Origin: Onthophagus taurus
Taxonomy: Eukaryota > Arthropoda > Insecta > Coleoptera > Scarabaeidae
DNA: 64,000 nt
Direction of reading: 5' to 3'
NCBI RefSeq assembly: GCF_036711975.1
Contig: NC_091971.1
Span: 689,501-753,500 of the forward strand
The position numbers and the translations under genes were made by a program. The notes beneath the pieces were generated by a model. That model was not told the origin of the DNA. It worked only from the letters and a program-made list of their open reading frames with translations, and searched no databases. Positions 1-9,915 of this stretch are shown here, piece after piece. Positions within the stretch are counted from its first letter, which is position 1. Every line of letters starts with the position of its first letter.

Positions 1-308
1 AAAATTGTTATTAAAACAGTAAAATACGTTTCAAATTGAGTGTATGTATAAAATGGATTTTTCTTAAATCCAATAGACGCAAAGTTACGTAATTATTTAA
101 TAGGATCTTTACCATGTATTATTGCGAAATTCTCTTTTTTTAAATAATCTCCAGTAATTTCCAAGCGCGTGTAAATATTTACAGAGTTCATTAATAAACG
201 ATTATATTTTATTTTAGTTATAATCATGTTTTGATTATCATTACTGGAAAAATACTACACATTTTTTTTCCATAAATACTCCACCTAATATGCTCTAAAA
301 AATCTTTA
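1..308. other. 3' flank of DDX52, no gene seen
   Basis: AT-rich sequence beyond the end of the leftmost minus-strand gene. I see no reading frame, repeat or RNA gene in it. A TTTATT at 305-310 is the AATAAA poly(A) signal of DDX52 on the minus strand and overlaps its stop codon by two bases. Confidence 0.6.
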
Positions 309-1934
309 TTAATCAAAATTCTTTTTTACAATATAACTATTCACTCTTCTTTTCTCATTTTTCTTCCATTTATCCTTCCTGATTGCTTCATAAACAGGCG
401 TTGTGGTAATATCTTTTCGTTTTGGAGCAGAATTTTTCAATTTCTTCACTTCCTTCTTGTTCTGTTTCTTCAAGCTTAACATAAACTCAGGTACTTCTTG
501 CCCGGATTGCTTAATAACATGCGCGATACTTCTCAAATTAACGGTATCTTCGTTTGTAAAATAGGTTATTGCTTTACCCTTTCTTCCAGCTCTTCCAGCA
601 CGACCAATTCGATGAATATAAGCTATTGTTGATGGTGGAAAATCGTAATTAATAACTAAATTAACACCTTTAAAATCAACACCTCTCGCCATTAATTCAG
701 TACAAATCAACACCCAAATTTTGCCCTCTCTAAAACATCTAATTGTGTTATCACGTTGTTGTTGAGTTCTATCAGAATGAATTGCATCAACGTTGATGCC
801 ATCGTAAATGAGTTCGTTAAAAAGTTGTTGAGCTCGTTCTTTTGATTGAACAAATATTAATACGGGAGGATTAACACCAGTTCTTATTAAATTGCGCAAA
901 GCTATTAATTTACCATCTTCGTTACCAACAAAAAGTAATTCTTGGTTAACATCTGAAGTTGCAGAGTTTCTTAATCCCACGGTAACTCGAATAAGTCCTT
1001 TTAAATTTTTAACGGAATATTTTGCAACAGTTGGGGTATAAGTTGCACTAAACATGGCTACTTTTTTATTAGGGTTTGTACAAGACGATACAATTTGATT
1101 AAGTTGTTCGCGAAAACTTCTGATACCATCTTCGAATAATTTATCAGCTTCATCAACAATTAACCACTCAATATTAGCTAAATTAATACCAGCAGGCTCT
1201 TGTTTTAATAAAAAGCAAATTCGGTTTGGTGTTGTTATTAAAATATCATATTTCCCACTACTTTTCGGACCATATTGAGTCAAGGCTTGTTTTATCTTAC
1301 TTATAACATGAACACGTAAGTTTCTACCTTCAGAAAGTCTTATGCATTCTTTTTGAGTTTGTTTAGCTAATTCTCTCGTTGGGCAAATAATTAAAGCTCG
1401 AAAACCTTTCCGCTTTGGTTTCTTTAACAAATGTATTATAGGTAACAAAAACGCAGCCGTTTTACCCGAACCTGTAGGTGCACAAGCCAAAATTTGTCTA
1501 TTCTCTAACATAATAGGAATAGCTTGTTTTTGAATAGAAGTAGGTTCGGAATATCCACAGGATTTAATATTTTCAATTAAATCATTACTCAATTTAAAGT
1601 CATCGAAAGTTTTCGCTGGTTCAGGTATATTTTTACCTACAACACTTATGTTGTTTTCATTTCTATATCTATTTATTTCTTCTTGGCGTAATAATTTTGA
1701 TTTACGTTCGATTTCATCATTAGTAAGGTCCCTTTTACGTTTTTTAGAAGAATGTTCTTCGGAATTTGTAGAAAATAAGGTTATGTTTTCATTCTCAGTT
1801 TTATTTTTTTCTTTTTGATCGATTATTTCTTCTTTTACCTCGATTTTTACTTGAACAGGACGGCTTTCTTTAGGTTTCTTCTTGTTAAAAACTGCACCTT
1901 TTGATAATTTTTTAAAAATATCGTATGCGTCCAT
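309..1934 (-). CDS. DDX52: ATP-dependent RNA helicase DDX52 (yeast Rok1 homologue)
   Basis: A 541-residue single-exon DEAD-box helicase. In the family (human DDX52, yeast Rok1) it acts in the nucleolus on early cleavages of 18S pre-rRNA. The N-terminus (MDAYDIFKKLSKGAVF) has the DDX52-type opening, followed by a charged, Lys/Glu-rich stretch to about residue 90. The helicase core is complete: F-x-D-F and Q-motif region near 110-137, APTGSGKT (about 152-159), PTREL (185-189), TTPNR (234-238), VDEADKLFEDG starting near 260, SAT, then ARGVDFKGVNLVINYD and HRIGRAGRAG in domain 2. The acidic-box neighbourhood DKLFEDG is typical of this subfamily rather than of other DEAD proteins. The basic tail is lysine-rich. 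It starts 170 bp from the stop of MPHOSPH6 on the same strand. The poly(A) signal overlaps the stop codon, so the 3' UTR must be very short. Confidence 0.95.
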   Translation of the reverse strand: MDAYDIFKKLSKGAVFNKKKPKESRPVQVKIEVKEEIIDQKEKNKTENENITLFSTNSEEHSSKKRKRDLTNDEIERKSKLLRQEEINRYRNENNISVVGKNIPEPAKTFDDFKLSNDLIENIKSCGYSEPTSIQKQAIPIMLENRQILACAPTGSGKTAAFLLPIIHLLKKPKRKGFRALIICPTRELAKQTQKECIRLSEGRNLRVHVISKIKQALTQYGPKSSGKYDILITTPNRICFLLKQEPAGINLANIEWLIVDEADKLFEDGIRSFREQLNQIVSSCTNPNKKVAMFSATYTPTVAKYSVKNLKGLIRVTVGLRNSATSDVNQELLFVGNEDGKLIALRNLIRTGVNPPVLIFVQSKERAQQLFNELIYDGINVDAIHSDRTQQQRDNTIRCFREGKIWVLICTELMARGVDFKGVNLVINYDFPPSTIAYIHRIGRAGRAGRKGKAITYFTNEDTVNLRSIAHVIKQSGQEVPEFMLSLKKQNKKEVKKLKNSAPKRKDITTTPVYEAIRKDKWKKNEKRRVNSYIVKKNFD

Positions 1935-2104
1935 CGTGATAAAAGTGAGGTTATAATTTTTGACAATTACTATTTTTATAGGTTATGTTTACTTTTTAAA
2001 TGATTTTTTTTATTCAATATTAGGATATTTTCAATTTTGATAAAATTAAGTTGAAGAATTAATTTTGTTATTATGTTTATTTGGTAAAAGTAAAATTTTA
2101 CAAC

Positions 2105-2536
2105 TTAATTATTTCTAAATTTTTTCTTTTTGTGTTGTACATTAAAATTCTTATTCTTTTTATTTTGAAATTTTTTTCCCATGTTATCAATTAAGCTAGA
2201 ATATCCCTTAGCCATTTCAACATCGGTAACCTCTTGTTCTTTTTTCAAATTGGCTTCCGTTAATTTTTCTGTATATCCTTCTTGCATTAGTTTTTCCACG
2301 TCAGGGTTCATCCCCCCAAAAGATAATCTTCCCTCAATTAGATCTTTACAATGAAATATTCCGGTTTCAACAAAAATAATGTTTCCACTTTTTCTCATCT
2401 CATCCGTAATTTCATTTGCGTACATATCTTGTCCTTCTGCATCTTCCTCCTCTTTCAATACTCTATCTCTGGTCTTTTTCATAAATTTCATATCCAAAAT
2501 AGCTTTGGAAAGCTTTGCACGTTTACTTTCTTGCAT
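2105..2536 (-). CDS. MPHOSPH6: M-phase phosphoprotein 6 (exosome cofactor MPP6)
   Basis: A 143-residue single-exon protein. MPP6 is an RNA-binding cofactor of the nuclear exosome needed for 3' trimming of 5.8S rRNA. Family landmarks visible are the N-terminal KAKLSK-like start with LDMKFMKK (near residues 14-20), the central block GRLSFGGMNPDVEKLM (about 69-84), the EMAKGYSSLIDNMGKKF segment (about 107-123), and a strongly basic Lys/Asn-rich C-terminus. Human MPHOSPH6 is slightly longer (160 residues) but has the same order: MKFM, GRxSFxGxNPxVEKLM, EMA-x-RY. Start chosen at the first Met (MQESKRAKLSK), which keeps the conserved basic start. It lies head to head with AKTIP, 348 bp apart, and upstream of DDX52 on the same strand; both work in rRNA maturation. 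Confidence 0.9.
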   Translation of the reverse strand: MQESKRAKLSKAILDMKFMKKTRDRVLKEEEDAEGQDMYANEITDEMRKSGNIIFVETGIFHCKDLIEGRLSFGGMNPDVEKLMQEGYTEKLTEANLKKEQEVTDVEMAKGYSSLIDNMGKKFQNKKNKNFNVQHKKKKFRNN

Positions 2537-2884
2537 TTTTATGTTTTTATTTATGATTGAGGTTATTGGAAAAACTTGTAATTTGACGTTTAAATGTCAA
2601 ATATGACAATTTCACAAAATTGAGGTTATGTTTTATTCCCTTTATTTAAATAGATTTAATAAATAATTTTGAAATCAAGCTTTTTTTTTCTATTGTGCAG
2701 CAACAATAGTGCAGTCAAAATATACAGTTATTTTCCCTCTCCCGCTTTCTTTTTATAGCGAGAGAAATGGGATATCTGTCAGATAGCGATGTAATTATAA
2801 GATAACACGTGTTTTTATCAACTTACAGCGATAATGTATTTGTGATATTCATGCAATTTCGTTATTAAAATAATAAAAATTAAA
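2537..2884. promoter_or_regulatory. Shared promoter region between MPHOSPH6 and AKTIP
   Basis: The 348 bp gap between two divergent start codons must hold both 5' UTRs and promoters. It contains gaggttatgtttt at about 2620 and, further inside, a pyrimidine-rich stretch (ccctctcccgcttt) near 2735. Close to the MPHOSPH6 start are tgacgtttaaatgtcaaa and tgacaattt-type blocks; the same blocks recur in other intergenic spaces here. No TATA box is convincing. Promoter function is inferred from gene layout. Confidence 0.5.
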
Positions 2885-3924
2885 ATGCTACCCGCTACGC
2901 CTGGAAATTCTAAGGTAATTATAAAATGTTAGGTTATGTTGAGTTTAGATTTGATAAATATTGAAATTTAGGATGAGACGCAAGAAACGAGTTTTTCAAG
3001 ACAAGGCTCCTTAAGGAAAGTGGTTTTAACACAACAAGTACATAAGGAGAATTTGTTTGGGCGGCAAAACGAAGATTTAAATAAATTTTATAAATCGGTA
3101 CATCAAGAATATATTGTTTTAGCGGAGTAGTAAGTTGATATTTTTGAGTATTTTGAGTTTATTTCATTTTAAATTTTTAAGTCAAATGTTACAAAGTGAG
3201 AATTTACCAGGAATATATGTGATTCCATCCAGAAAATCCTGCCTAAGTACGTAAACAATATTAAATTATAACCAATTTATTTATTTATGTTTAATTAAAG
3301 ATTGGTTTGGTGTGATTTTTGTAAGAAGCGGTCTTTATGAAGATGGTGTGTTTAGATTTAATATAGTGCTACCAGATACATTCCCTGATGGGGGACATCC
3401 AGTACGATACAATACAACAATAATTCACTATTTATTACATTTCTTTTACATTACAGAAAGTAGTCTTCCAATCGGAGATAATCCACCCTGTGATACACAA
3501 CAGCACAAATGAATTACACTTACTAGATGGTTTTCCAATATGGGATAAAAGAGAACATCACATTTGGCAAGTTCTTAAATATATTCACTGGATATTTTAT
3601 AATTTCAATTCAAGTCTTGCACATGCAATAAATAAAGAAGCTGTTATTTTGTATAAGGAAAATCATGATGAATACACGAAAAAACTTAAAGATTTAATTA
3701 AAATAAACGAACAACATTTTTATGATCTCCCAGAAACCGAAGATAAGCATTATTTAATTTTTGAACCGTACGATCCTCAACTTCACGATACAATTCGAGA
3801 AAAGTTTTTATTGTTGCCAGAGGATAAGAAAACAAAAATATCCGGATACTCATGGGTTAATCGAGGTGGATACAATTCGTTAATGAGGCCAAATCATTTA
3901 GAAAACGTACAAGACAATAGTTAA
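2885..3924 (+). CDS. AKTIP: AKT-interacting protein / Fused Toes homologue, inactive E2 variant
   Basis: Five exons read by splice signals: 2885-2914, 2972-3129, 3182-3246, 3301-3401, 3457-3924. They give a 273-residue protein in one frame. AKTIP/FTS is a ubiquitin-conjugating-enzyme variant that in animals joins Hook proteins and FHIP in the FHF complex, linking dynein to endosomes. Conserved stretches include [37 protein letters not shown] (E2-fold core), then [29 protein letters not shown] and the C-terminal [10 protein letters not shown]. At the position where an active E2 has its cysteine the protein shows the family's HPV...STNEL stretch without Cys, consistent with the known inactive variant. 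Introns are only about 50-57 bp. It converges with the C8orf82 homologue downstream. Confidence 0.93.
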
Positions 3925-4246
3925 TGATGATTTTTGGTTGATAGTTTTTCTTATTGTTGTTTTTCCCCATTTTCATTAGTACTTAAACAAGAATTTTGAA
4001 AATGCAATCATAATTTTGAGCTGGGATTGTTTTATTTTATAAAAATGATAATTAATATTGCCTTAATATTGCTGAAAATAAGATTAAAGTTAAATATTTT
4101 TATGAAAATAAAAAAAAAGCGTTTGCGTACTATAAGTGACTGTTTTTTGAGATTTTATATTTATATGTGAGCCCTAGCAAATTTATATTTGAATAAATAA
4201 AAAAAACAAGTTTTTTGAAACGTTTAATTTGTTTTTTTATTACAAT
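3925..4246. other. Convergent 3' flanks of AKTIP and C8orf82
   Basis: AT-rich 3' untranslated and intergenic sequence. aataaataaaaaa near 4193-4205 and aaaataaaaaaaaa near 4104 can serve AKTIP as poly(A) signals. tttttttattac near 4230 supplies AATAAA on the minus strand for C8orf82. Nothing else seen. Confidence 0.5.
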
Positions 4247-4972
4247 TTAATTCGGTTTTTTCTTAATAGCTTCTTTATACCAAACATTATTTAAATCATA
4301 TTCTCTACCATCATAATTAAACTTTGTTGGGGGCTCTGTTTCCCCATTATCAAAAGTAAAATGTTTACTAAACTCAATTGCAAGTTTAGATCTAACTAAA
4401 CCAATTCCACCAACTTTTTCGGGCGCAGGGTGATAAACTCTCCCTGATTCCGGTAACATAAATATCATTTCTGGTTGAAATTTATATGTCAACATTTCTC
4501 CGGCGTGATTATAAGCTAAAACAAGCTCCTCTTTTTCTTCTTTATTTATCTTTTTCATAACATGGGTAAAGACGAACGGGAAATCATCACATCGAACGTA
4601 ATTTCTTTCTTTACCACACATAGACAAGTACGGAAATTCTTTATAACGATCCGTTTTGTTCAAAAGCATTTGATTAAAAAAGAACCTCAAAAATTTTTTT
4701 TCTTTGAAACAAGAAGTGAAGTTCTTCATCTTTGAATCATCTAAAAACAGCTTTTAAAAGATTAAAATTATTAAAATATAAACAAATATTCATGTTTTTA
4801 CCATCCCTTGGTGGTCTATGTAATAAAAATATTCTCTTTCCTTACGTTCTGTTTCTTGTCCTTGAATATACGATACATAACGTTCAAGATTATTATATTG
4901 TGGTTTTAAATTGTTTAAAATATAATTCCTGAAATTAAGTTTTAAGAACATTTTGGACTCTACTTGGTTCAA
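4247..4972 (-). CDS. UPF0598 protein, C8orf82 homologue
   Basis: Two exons on the minus strand: 4972-4802 and 4750-4247, joined across a 51 bp intron in phase 0, giving 224 residues. The join creates DHQGM-LFLDDSKMKNFTSCFKE. This matches the hallmark of the C8orf82/UPF0598 family (REYFYYxDHQGxLFLDDSKMKNFxTCFK). Other family blocks follow: FPYLSMCGKERNYVRCDDFPFVFTH and RVYHPAPEKVGGIGLVRS. The human protein is predicted to be mitochondrial; the molecular function is unknown. The N-terminus here (MNQVESKMFLKLNFRNYILNNLK) is basic and acid-poor after residue 8, so a start at Met8 with a mitochondrial presequence is possible. It is head to head with ARGLU1. Confidence 0.9.
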
Positions 4973-5285
4973 TGTTCATTATTTTAGTTATTTTAGTAGT
5001 TTGTTTTTTTTTGTTGTTAGGTTGGTGCTTTTTATTTTGATTATTTAATTTAATTAAATATTTTAATTTTATAATTAATTAAAAATTATTAACATTATAA
5101 ATAACGTATTACTTAGAATTATTATTAATTTATTAAATAAGCAATTAGATTAAATAAAATTTAGTTCATTTTTATTATTAGGCATTTTAATCCTGTCAAC
5201 AATGCTTTGACATTTCTATAAACGTCAGTAAACCGCTTAGATAGAAGCAAAGTTTGTTGATTTATTGTATCAAATTAAATAAAAA
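4973..5285. promoter_or_regulatory. Shared promoter region between C8orf82 and ARGLU1
   Basis: 313 bp between divergent start codons. It contains ttgttgttaggttgg near 5015, a very AT-rich centre, and ttgacatttctataaacgtca at about 5208-5228, where tgaca and acgtca half sites face each other. This tgaca/acgtc pairing recurs at other promoters in the window. The promoter role is inferred from layout only. Confidence 0.45.
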
Positions 5286-7074
5286 ATGGGTAGATCGCGA
5301 AGTAGGAGCCCTAAAAAACACCACAAAAGTAAACATCACAAACGTAGCCGCTCAAAAGATCGTTCGGAACGTAGTTCGAGTTCTCACAGTAAAACTTATA
5401 AAGAAAAATCAAAAGAACGGAGTTCAAAATCAAGGTAAATCTGACCAATTAATTAGAATATATTTATAAAAATCGTTATTTCGTTTAGAAAACGTTCGAA
5501 TTCGTGTTCGTCGTACTCTAGTACCGATGGTTCAACAGAAAATTCTCGTGTAGAAAGATATAAACACAAAAAGTCCAAGTCTGTTCGAAAAATGGATGAA
5601 GTTGAACGTTTGGCGGAAATGGAACGACAAAGAAGACAACGTGAAGCTGAACAACGAATGGTAGAAGAAGAAACGGCTAAAAGAATAGAAGAATTAGTTA
5701 ATAAACGTGTTGAGGATGAATTAGAGAAAAGAAAAGATGAAATTGAGAGGGAAGTGAGTAAACGTGTTGAAGAAGCAAAGAAAATTATGGAAAGACAGAT
5801 GATGGAAGAGATGGAAAGACGTCGGGAGAGACAGTTACTTGAAGAAAAAAATAGAGAGGTAAGATTAAAATTGTGGATACGAAAGTTTTTAAGGTTTATT
5901 TGTTTATTCGATGTAATCGAGTTGTTGTTATCTTTATTATTATTTAAATAGGGTTGATACAAAAAATAAATTATCGGAAACGATGGAAGTTTTTATGGAG
6001 AAGTTTAAAATAGCATTTTTGTTTTTATTTCTTCGCGTTTTTGTGTATTTCAGGATTAATTAGATTTCTTTTGTTGTTCTTTTTTAAGTAGGGTAGGATT
6101 TAATAATTTTTTTAATTAAAAAGACTTTGTATTTATGTATTAATTATAATAATTAGATTGTATGGGTTTATAAAAAATTTATTAAAAAAAAAAAAACTTA
6201 ACTATAGAATTAAAAAAGAGGGTAAAATGCGAAATAGAAAGAGGATTGATGTTAAAAAAAACGACCGTTAATAGCCTAAATGATTAACGATACCGTTTGC
6301 CGCTTGGCTAATATAGCTTGTAAGGTATCGGGAGCAGCTAGCAGTGAAGGTTATCGAAGAAACGAGCTGCCTATGGGCTTCAATAAGGACCTACCTCCTC
6401 TAGCAGGTATTATCCAGCCTTTTTTTCTTATTTATTTTTCTTAATTCCATTTTTTAAATTTATTTTGTATACTTTTAAGTATATTTTACACTTAAGACGT
6501 TCTCCGCAGAATGGTGTATTTAAAAAAAAAGATTTTTATAAAAATAACCCAGTTTTTAACACGTTCCGACCCAAAAAAAAATCTAGCTTGTGTGATTCTA
6601 CTCGAGAAGCAAAAATAAATTATAATAACCTAATATCATCTCAGTTTGAATGACATTTTCTTATTTCAAATTATACTTTGATTGTTGTTTGGTGTGAATG
6701 TTAATAACAAAAAGCTAGGGGTCGGATTTTGATTGTATTCGATTGGATATTCACGCTGGTTAAATGTTTATAGGAAGAGGAGAGGCGGAAGCGTGAAGAA
6801 TTGGAACATATCATGGCGGAGAATAACAGAAAAATTGAGGAGGCACAAAGAAAATTGGTAATGTTATTAATAATGCTGAGTTTATTTTTTATACATTCAT
6901 TGTTTTTAGGCGGAAGAAAGACTGGCTATGGTTGAAGAACAACGTAAAATGGAAGAAGAAAAACAAAAATTACGAAAAGAGCAGGAAAAACGTGTTAAAG
7001 AGGAACAGAAAAGGATTTTGGGGAAGAATAATTCAAGACCCAAATTATCATTTTCATTGAAACCTGTTCTTTAG
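5286..7074 (+). CDS. ARGLU1: Arginine and glutamate-rich protein 1 (splicing coactivator)
   Basis: Four exons: 5286-5434, 5489-5858, 6774-6857, 6910-7074; 255 residues. ARGLU1 is a nuclear protein that modulates alternative splicing and, in vertebrates, nuclear-receptor transcription through Mediator. The N-terminal third is Arg/Ser-rich ([20 protein letters not shown] then RSSSSHS and SSYSSTDGS). The rest is a continuous charged coiled-coil rich in Glu, Arg and Lys ([59 protein letters not shown]), ending [18 protein letters not shown]. This two-part layout and the sequence match the vertebrate protein (273 residues). Intron 2 is 915 bp, far longer than its neighbours of 52-54 bp. It holds an island of balanced base composition that looks like an alternative exon, annotated separately. 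Confidence 0.95.
6262..6415 (+). other. Candidate alternative (poison) exon in ARGLU1 intron 2
   Basis: Within an AT-rich intron this roughly 150 bp stretch has much higher GC content and lacks homopolymer runs. A 3' splice site (ctaatatag) ends at 6316 and a 5' splice site (cag|gtatta) at 6406/6407 bracket a 90 nt segment. Exon 2 ends in phase 0, and read from there the segment is open until a TAG a codon before its end, so inclusion would truncate the protein. It carries purine-rich enhancer-like sequence (gaagaaacgag). In vertebrates ARGLU1 is known to be controlled by an ultraconserved alternatively spliced element in the same gene; equivalence here is inference. Confidence 0.5.
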
Positions 7075-7387
7075 CAGTTTTTCAGTTTTTTATAAATTGA
7101 TTTTTGTGATAAGAGTGACGGTTTTGATTTGACGCGCGATTCGCGAGTGCTCAGATTTTAATTCTTTTCTTTTGTAACTTTCATTATGATTTAAAAGTAA
7201 TATTTACTTAGGGTTAATTTGTTTTTCTATTTTATATCTTCTCAATTTCTAGGTACAATTTTATTATAAATCTGTTTAATTATGTTTATTATTTCGAACT
7301 GAATATAGTTAATAATAAGATATTCCAATAAAATAGATTTACAAAGTTTTTTTTCAACTACTTATTTCATATTCTATAATCCATGTA

Positions 7388-8797
7388 CAGGGTGGTTCAA
7401 ATTCGATGTCCGAATAGGCTAACTCGGAAACTATAAGAGTTAGAAAAAAAGTAGCTTACATGTCATGATCTCGTTTTTCGAGAAACTGCTAATGCCGAAA
7501 ACCTCATAGCGCTATCGTCTTTTGTTTTTCCGCTAGAGGCTAAAATTGAAAATATCATAAAACCAGCAAGCGCAATTATCTTGGTTATTATTATAGCTGG
7601 AGTATTATAACTAAGACATTATATGGACACTTTTTTACAGAGAATTTGATGACGTAGTCAAAAAAAATTTGTCGGTTTTAGATTTTGAGATATTATCACA
7701 ATGTTCGTTTTTTTAAATGGAAACAACCACTGATTATTCGCTTATTAAATTCGTTATTTTTTTCTGATTACAAAAATATAGGGTTTGACAGGTCTATTTC
7801 TTATTGTTTTAGAAAAAAGCTAAAAATAAACATTTCTTTTAGTGTCTTCCAAGAAATTAAATTTACAGTTTCCTGTAAATTACGGTACTATAATTAAAAA
7901 TTAAAAAAAACATATTTCTGATATTTGAAACAAATATATTTGTTGAACTATTTAATTTATATATGTAATTATACAAAAGTTGGAATAGATTGCATTATTT
8001 CACATTTTTTTATTAATTTTTAATATTATTCTTAAATGACTTAATAAATTATTGATAGATGGCGCCATATGTTTTTTTTTTGAATTCAAATAAACATAAC
8101 AACATTTGTTTGTATTCAAATATTTTCTGAAGTGTCACTTTAAAACTCCTGTCTTTAAGATCAATTACGAAATTTTTGAAAAGTTTAACATGTTAGAATG
8201 TTACTTATTAAAAAAATTATTTGTTTTTAAATAGCAGTAGTTATCTTCTTATTTAATTGTTAACTTTTTAGATTTTACCTACCGCCCCGTAACTTACAGG
8301 AAACTGTAAATTTAATTTCGTCGACGACACTAGATGGAAATTTTATACAAAAAGTTTATTTTTAGCTTTATTCTAAAACAATAAGAAATAGACCTTTCGA
8401 ACCCTATATTTTTGTAATTAGAAAAAAATACAGAATTTAATAAGCGAATAATCAGTGGTTGTTTCCATTTAAAAAAATGAAAATTGTCATGATATCTCAA
8501 AATCTAAAAACGAAAAAATTGTTTTGTCTACGTCATCAAATTCTCTGTAAAAAAGTGTCCATATAATGTCTTAATTATAATACTCCACCTAGAGTAATAA
8601 CGAAGATAATTGCACTTGCTGGTTTTACGATATTTCCAATTTTGGCCTCTAGTTAAAAAACAAAAGACGATAGCGCTATGAGGTTTTCGGCATTAGCAGT
8701 TTCTCAAAAAACGAGATCATGACATGTAAGCTACTTTTTTTCTAACTCTTATAGTTTTCGAGTTAGCCTATTCGGACATAGAATTTGAACCATCCTG
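7388..8797. mobile_element. Foldback DNA element with about 500 bp terminal inverted repeats, TA target site
   Basis: The left end reads CAGGGTGGTTCAAATTC and the right end GAATTTGAACCATCCTG, each preceded or followed by TA. Inverted similarity continues inward for about 500 bp: tccgaataggctaactcg, catgtcatgatctcg, ccgaaaacctcatagcgcta, the tttcctgtaaattacgg block near 7868, and their complements near 8286-8775. The unpaired centre is about 400 bp and has no transposase reading frame. TA duplication and CAGGGTG-type ends suit a non-autonomous Tc1/mariner-related element. The arms differ at several per cent of positions, so it is not new. Confidence 0.85.
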
Positions 8798-8919
8798 TAC
8801 ATTACATATGTTACTTAATTATCCTTCCAGACGCGTGACGTCATCATTACAAGTATGCAACCAATATCACAGTATTGGTATTGCAATACACAATTTGCGT
8901 ATTACATAATGCTACTTAG

Positions 8920-8999
8920 TGTAAAACTAGAACTAGAAAGTTTCGGGTTTAGCCGCACGTCTCTCAAGACGGCTAAACCCGAATGTTTCTAGTTCTAGG
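8920..8999. repeat. Palindromic repeat family, copy 1
   Basis: A near-perfect palindrome, TTTCGGGTTTAGCC then cacgtctctcaagac then GGCTAAACCCGAA, flanked by aactagaactagaaa and its complement tttctagttctagg. It can fold into a long hairpin whose tip is itself a small inverted repeat (cgtct/agacg). The family recurs at about a dozen places here. Confidence 0.85.
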
Positions 9000-9091
9000 T
9001 TAATTTTATTATAAATCTATTTAATTATGGTTATTATTTCGAACTTGCAACGAACTGAAACAAATAAAACATTATAGATTTCTTTATTATT

Positions 9092-9835
9092 TTATTTTGA
9101 ATAAGGTGGTAATCCATATCTTTCCGGAAAAAAATCTTCCAAACTATCAACAACTTCAGTAGCTTGTTGAAGTGCTGTCCATGGTGTTGGTTTGCACGGG
9201 ACACCAACAACTTGCATACAAGCATTTTTAGCAGCTAAAACACCAACTGGGGAGTCTTCAAAAACTAAACAAAATCGTGGATGGGGGTTTGCCTCAAAAA
9301 ATGAAGCACAAACCGAAAAGATTTGACCGGAAGGTTTTGATTCGGTCACCCGATAATCATCACCACCACTAAGTACATGATGAAACTTGGAAATTAAATG
9401 CTTAATATGTTTCGTTTTAGCTGTAAAAGATGTTTTTTTTGATGAAGTAGCGATAGCCATTGGAATTTTATGTTTATAAAGGTGGTTAATTAATTTTTCA
9501 ACGCCCGGTCTAAGTGGTGCTAATGTTAAAGTATCTTTTGCGCTTTCTCGATATTGTTGATACAACGATTTCCACCCAATTTTTAATTTTAATTCTTTAG
9601 CTACCGTTTGCCATGTAGATTTTCCAGTTCTTCCCATTACTTTTAATCGCCAATCTAATGAATATGTTTTGCCATGTTTTCGGAAAACTTTCGCGTAAGC
9701 TTCGTCCAGTTTATGTTGATTATCTAATATTGTTCCGTCCAAATCGAAAATACAATGAGTTACCTTTTTGAATTTTTTTAAACATTTTTTCAAACCATAA
9801 TTTTTTATTGCATAACCAAATTTTGATATTGACAT
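9092..9835 (-). CDS. PUDP: HAD-family phosphatase, pseudouridine-5'-phosphatase (HDHD1/Gs1-like)
   Basis: A 247-residue single-exon haloacid-dehalogenase hydrolase. It dephosphorylates pseudouridine 5'-phosphate in the characterised human enzyme; insect relatives are called GS1-like. Motif I is FDLDGTILDN (about residues 30-39) with the nucleophile Asp and second Asp of DxDxT. The alpha-helical cap follows, with RLKVMGRTGKSTWQTVAKEL. Motif II is IATSS (Ser/Thr) near 126-130, the motif III lysine lies in ESKPSGQIF, and motif IV is VFEDSPVGVLAAKNACMQVVGV. The KPSGQIF segment differs from the usual KP-x-P-D-x-F, an atypical but small change. A start extended by MSISKFGYAIKNYGLKKCLKKF before motif I is basic and could be a targeting region. 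The AATAAA signal overlaps the stop codon. It converges with ARGLU1 across the foldback element. Confidence 0.88.
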   Translation of the reverse strand: MSISKFGYAIKNYGLKKCLKKFKKVTHCIFDLDGTILDNQHKLDEAYAKVFRKHGKTYSLDWRLKVMGRTGKSTWQTVAKELKLKIGWKSLYQQYRESAKDTLTLAPLRPGVEKLINHLYKHKIPMAIATSSKKTSFTAKTKHIKHLISKFHHVLSGGDDYRVTESKPSGQIFSVCASFFEANPHPRFCLVFEDSPVGVLAAKNACMQVVGVPCKPTPWTALQQATEVVDSLEDFFPERYGLPPYSK

Positions 9836-9915
9836 TTTAATCTACCCAAAAAAAAAGTATAAATGACACTTGGCTTGTGACCTTCCAAGCAGCAAACCAC
9901 GCGTTGTTAAAAAAA

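Larger units (their letters stand above)
7251..9055. repeat. Direct repeats of ARGLU1 3' flank bounding inserted DNA
   Basis: About 50 bp at 7254-7305 (from aattttattataaatctg to atttcgaactgaa) reappears with a few changes at 9000-9060. Between the two copies lie the foldback element at 7388-8797 and a palindromic repeat at 8920-8999. The repeats are far longer than an ordinary target-site duplication. Confidence 0.7.

Noticed and set aside
5453-5962. Long minus-strand open frame opposite ARGLU1 exon 2
   Set aside because: It is a shadow of the Glu/Arg-rich coding strand and has no family resemblance.
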